Shown here piece after piece: positions 7,220 through 8,603 of a DNA stretch of 8,603 nt. Origin of the DNA: Pseudomonadota bacterium (lineage in GTDB: Bacteria; Pseudomonadota; Alphaproteobacteria; Rhizobiales; Rhizobiaceae); contig JAEXXS010000111.1 of NCBI GenBank assembly GCA_023451915.1, positions 1 to 8,603 on the forward strand, written 5' to 3'. The stretch's first letter is position 1; every line of letters begins with the position of its first letter. The notes under the pieces were generated by a model. That model made no database searches, had not been told where the DNA came from, and worked only from the letters and a program-made list of their open reading frames with translations. A program made the translations under genes and the position numbers.

Positions 7220-8036
7220 GCCCGACTCCACCATGAGCCGCGTCGAGTGGTGGCGTGGTATAGGCGCGTTTTGCGTCGACACTGATGAAGGCAATCATAT
7301 CGGCAACCGCCTGAGAATCGGGATAAGCCGCCAGCACGTCGGCAGCGCGATCACGAACGGGCTTGGTGCGATCAAACAGCATGCGCACCGCATGGCGCAG
7401 CATGTGGATTTCCGCGCGCTGCATACCGGAACGCTTCATGCCGACAATATTGAGGCCGCCCAGATGCGCGTGATTGCCAATAACCATACCATAAGGAATA
7501 ACATCGCCCACAACGCCAGCCATACCGCCAACAAATGCATGATGGCCGACACGCACGAACTGATGCACAGCCGCGCCGCCGCCCAGAATGGCGTGATGTT
7601 CGATGGTCGTGTGACCGCCGATCATGACATTGTTCGAGAAGGTGACGTGATCGCCAATATCGCAATCATGCGCCACATGCGCATAAGCAAGGAAGGTGCA
7701 ATCGCTGCCCACCGAAGTATAGCCACGCGCGCTGTCCGAGCCGCGATGCATGGTAACGCCTTCGCGGATGAGGCAGTTTTCGCCGACCGTGAGTGTTGTA
7801 GGGCCGCCCTTATGCTTGCCGTTTTGCGGATCGCAACCGAGAACAGCATGCGGATAGACCTTCGCGCCCGCGCCAAGCGTTGTCCCGCCCGCCACGACCA
7901 CATGGCTCATCAGAACGGAATTGTCGCCAATAACGGCGCCCGATTGAATATGACAGAAAGGCCCGACAGACACACCCTGGCCCAGTTCCACGCCCGGCTC
8001 AACAAGAGCGGTGGGGTGAATGATTGTTTCTTTCAT
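7200..8036 (-). CDS. lpxA: Acyl-ACP--UDP-sugar O/N-acyltransferase LpxA
   Basis: Catalyses the first step of lipid A synthesis, transferring a 3-hydroxyacyl chain from ACP to position 3 of a UDP-linked glucosamine, as a cytoplasmic homotrimer. The 278-aa protein is built of left-handed beta-helix hexapeptide repeats (about residues 1-190) and a C-terminal helical domain. H123 in AYAHVAHDC is the catalytic base (E. coli H125); H120, H142 and H158 match other active-site histidines. G171 matches E. coli G173, the acyl-chain 'ruler', and fits a long acyl donor. N72 replaces E. coli D74, which may reflect a 3-amino sugar substrate (see findings). I chose ATG 8036 because conserved sequence begins there (MKET-IIHPTA); a GTG at 8048, overlapping the fabZ stop as GTGA, is an alternative adding four residues. 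It lies within the lpxD-to-lpxB operon. Confidence 0.96.
   Translation of the reverse strand: MKETIIHPTALVEPGVELGQGVSVGPFCHIQSGAVIGDNSVLMSHVVVAGGTTLGAGAKVYPHAVLGCDPQNGKHKGGPTTLTVGENCLIREGVTMHRGSDSARGYTSVGSDCTFLAYAHVAHDCDIGDHVTFSNNVMIGGHTTIEHHAILGGGAAVHQFVRVGHHAFVGGMAGVVGDVIPYGMVIGNHAHLGGLNIVGMKRSGMQRAEIHMLRHAVRMLFDRTKPVRDRAADVLAAYPDSQAVADMIAFISVDAKRAYTTPPLDAAHGGVGHDSDES
7226..7232 (-). promoter_or_regulatory. Ribosome binding site deciding the lpxI start
   Basis: GGTGGAG on the minus strand lies inside the lpxA coding region, with its GGAG core 6 nt before the ATG at 7219. It favours that ATG over the more upstream ATG at 7234 and TTG at 7294. Confidence 0.6.
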
Positions 8037-8044
8037 TGTAATGC

Positions 8045-8518
8045 TCACTGGCTTTCTTCACCGGCATTAATCATTGCCGCAACTTCCGCTTCGGCAACTT
8101 TCACACCATCAACCTCAGCCACGCATTCATACTTGGAAATATTGGCGCGCTGTTTGACTTTCTTGACATGCAGAAGCAACTGATCACCCGGAATGACCGG
8201 GCGGCGGAACTTCGCGTTGTCGATGGTCATAAAATAGACGACGCCCGGGCGGCCAGTCTTGCGCTGAAGCAGCGAAATGGCTCCTGCAGTCTGCGCCATC
8301 GCCTCGATGATCAATACGCCCGGCATGATCGGCTTTTCCGGGAAATGCCCGGTAAAATGCGGCTCATTGATCGTGACGTTCTTGATACCGGTTGCCGACA
8401 GATCGCCATTGATATTCACGACGCGATCAATCAGCAGAAAAGGATAACGGTGCGGAAGCACGGCCAGGAGTTCCTGAATATCCGCCGCTTCGAGTTTCGT
8501 CTGTTCCGTATCACTCAT
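8045..8518 (-). CDS. fabZ: 3-hydroxyacyl-[acyl-carrier-protein] dehydratase FabZ
   Basis: Dehydrates 3-hydroxyacyl-ACP to trans-2-enoyl-ACP in type II fatty-acid elongation. It competes with LpxA and LpxD for the same substrate, which explains its conserved place in lpx operons. The 157-aa hot-dog-fold protein is of typical length. Visible motifs: [13 protein letters not shown] at 21-33 and the active-site segment [23 protein letters not shown] spanning 54-76, with catalytic H58 and E72 spaced as in Pseudomonas FabZ (H49/E63). The ATG at 8518 has AAGGAG (plus 8529-8534) 10 nt upstream, a slightly long spacing. The start overlaps the end of the lpxD frame by 8 nt, and the stop lies 8 nt from the lpxA ATG (or overlaps its alternative GTG). 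Confidence 0.96.
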   Translation of the reverse strand: MSDTEQTKLEAADIQELLAVLPHRYPFLLIDRVVNINGDLSATGIKNVTINEPHFTGHFPEKPIMPGVLIIEAMAQTAGAISLLQRKTGRPGVVYFMTIDNAKFRRPVIPGDQLLLHVKKVKQRANISKYECVAEVDGVKVAEAEVAAMINAGEESQ

Positions 8519-8603
8519 CTGAGGATTGCTCCTTTCTTGATTGCCCGATGCTGCGAATGTTCGCGATATCGCGGAACCACTGCTTGATAGGACGTGCGGG
8601 AAG
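8511..8603 (-). CDS. lpxD: UDP-3-O-acylglucosamine N-acyltransferase, C-terminal end (partial)
   Basis: The minus strand entering from the right edge is open for 30 codons and ends in TGA at 8513-8511. The peptide begins [17 protein letters not shown], which resembles the C-terminal helix of alphaproteobacterial LpxD just after the beta-helix; LpxD adds the second (N-linked) 3-hydroxyacyl chain in lipid A synthesis. Its position directly before fabZ-lpxA is the conserved lpxD location. The frame overlaps the fabZ start by 8 nt, consistent with one operon. Only the tail is present, so the call leans on context as well as the short match. Confidence 0.85.
   Translation of the reverse strand, partial: LPARPIKQWFRDIANIRSIGQSRKEQSSDE

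Noticed and set aside
7146..8183. 345-codon plus-strand open frame opposite lpxI and lpxA
   Set aside because: It lies wholly antisense to well-recognised lpxA and lpxI. Its His/Ala/Asn-rich translation mirrors the hexapeptide-repeat codons of lpxA, it matches no family I know, and it has no convincing ribosome binding site.
8563..8574. Perfect 12-bp palindrome CGCGATATCGCG
   Set aside because: It encodes conserved LpxD residues (R-D-I-A) in frame, so the symmetry is most simply a by-product of codon choice in GC-rich DNA.

Overview
No previously undescribed system is visible. The window is a compact stretch of alphaproteobacterial housekeeping DNA. Gene order, moderately high GC, coding bias and close resemblance of the proteins (from memory) to Brucella/Ochrobactrum homologues point to a member of the Brucellaceae (Rhizobiales); the exact species cannot be read from the sequence. 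I see no insertion sequence, prophage, CRISPR array, tRNA or rRNA gene, and no sign of recent transfer.

Layout. Bases 1-1850 (minus strand) hold the first 616 codons of a ComEC/Rec2-type DNA-uptake channel gene that runs off the left edge. A 254-bp divergent intergenic region (1851-2104) carries candidate promoters for comEC and gltX. gltX (2105-3526, plus) encodes glutamyl-tRNA synthetase. A 227-bp gap (3527-3753) contains a candidate gltA promoter, two hairpin-forming inverted repeats and a cluster of possible start codons. gltA (3754-5046, plus) encodes citrate synthase and ends at a strong rho-independent terminator (5068-5104). That terminator also separates gltA from the convergent minus-strand lipid A operon, transcribed right to left as lpxD (only the last 30 codons in the window), fabZ, lpxA, lpxI and lpxB. 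These five genes overlap or nearly abut, so they are probably one translationally coupled transcript.

How the genes work together. LpxA adds the first 3-hydroxyacyl chain to the UDP-sugar, LpxD adds the second, LpxI cleaves UDP-2,3-diacylglucosamine to lipid X plus UMP, and LpxB condenses lipid X with UDP-2,3-diacylglucosamine to make the lipid A disaccharide. FabZ supplies the competing fatty-acid elongation branch that draws on the same 3-hydroxyacyl-ACP pool. LpxC, the committed step between LpxA and LpxD, is not in the window. gltX and gltA are central-metabolism genes read in the opposite direction.

Most worth a second look: an Asp-to-Asn change at a key LpxA active-site position, which may mark use of a 3-amino sugar substrate; the unusual gltA leader, where one hairpin looks like a terminator for the opposite strand; and the TTG start of lpxB.
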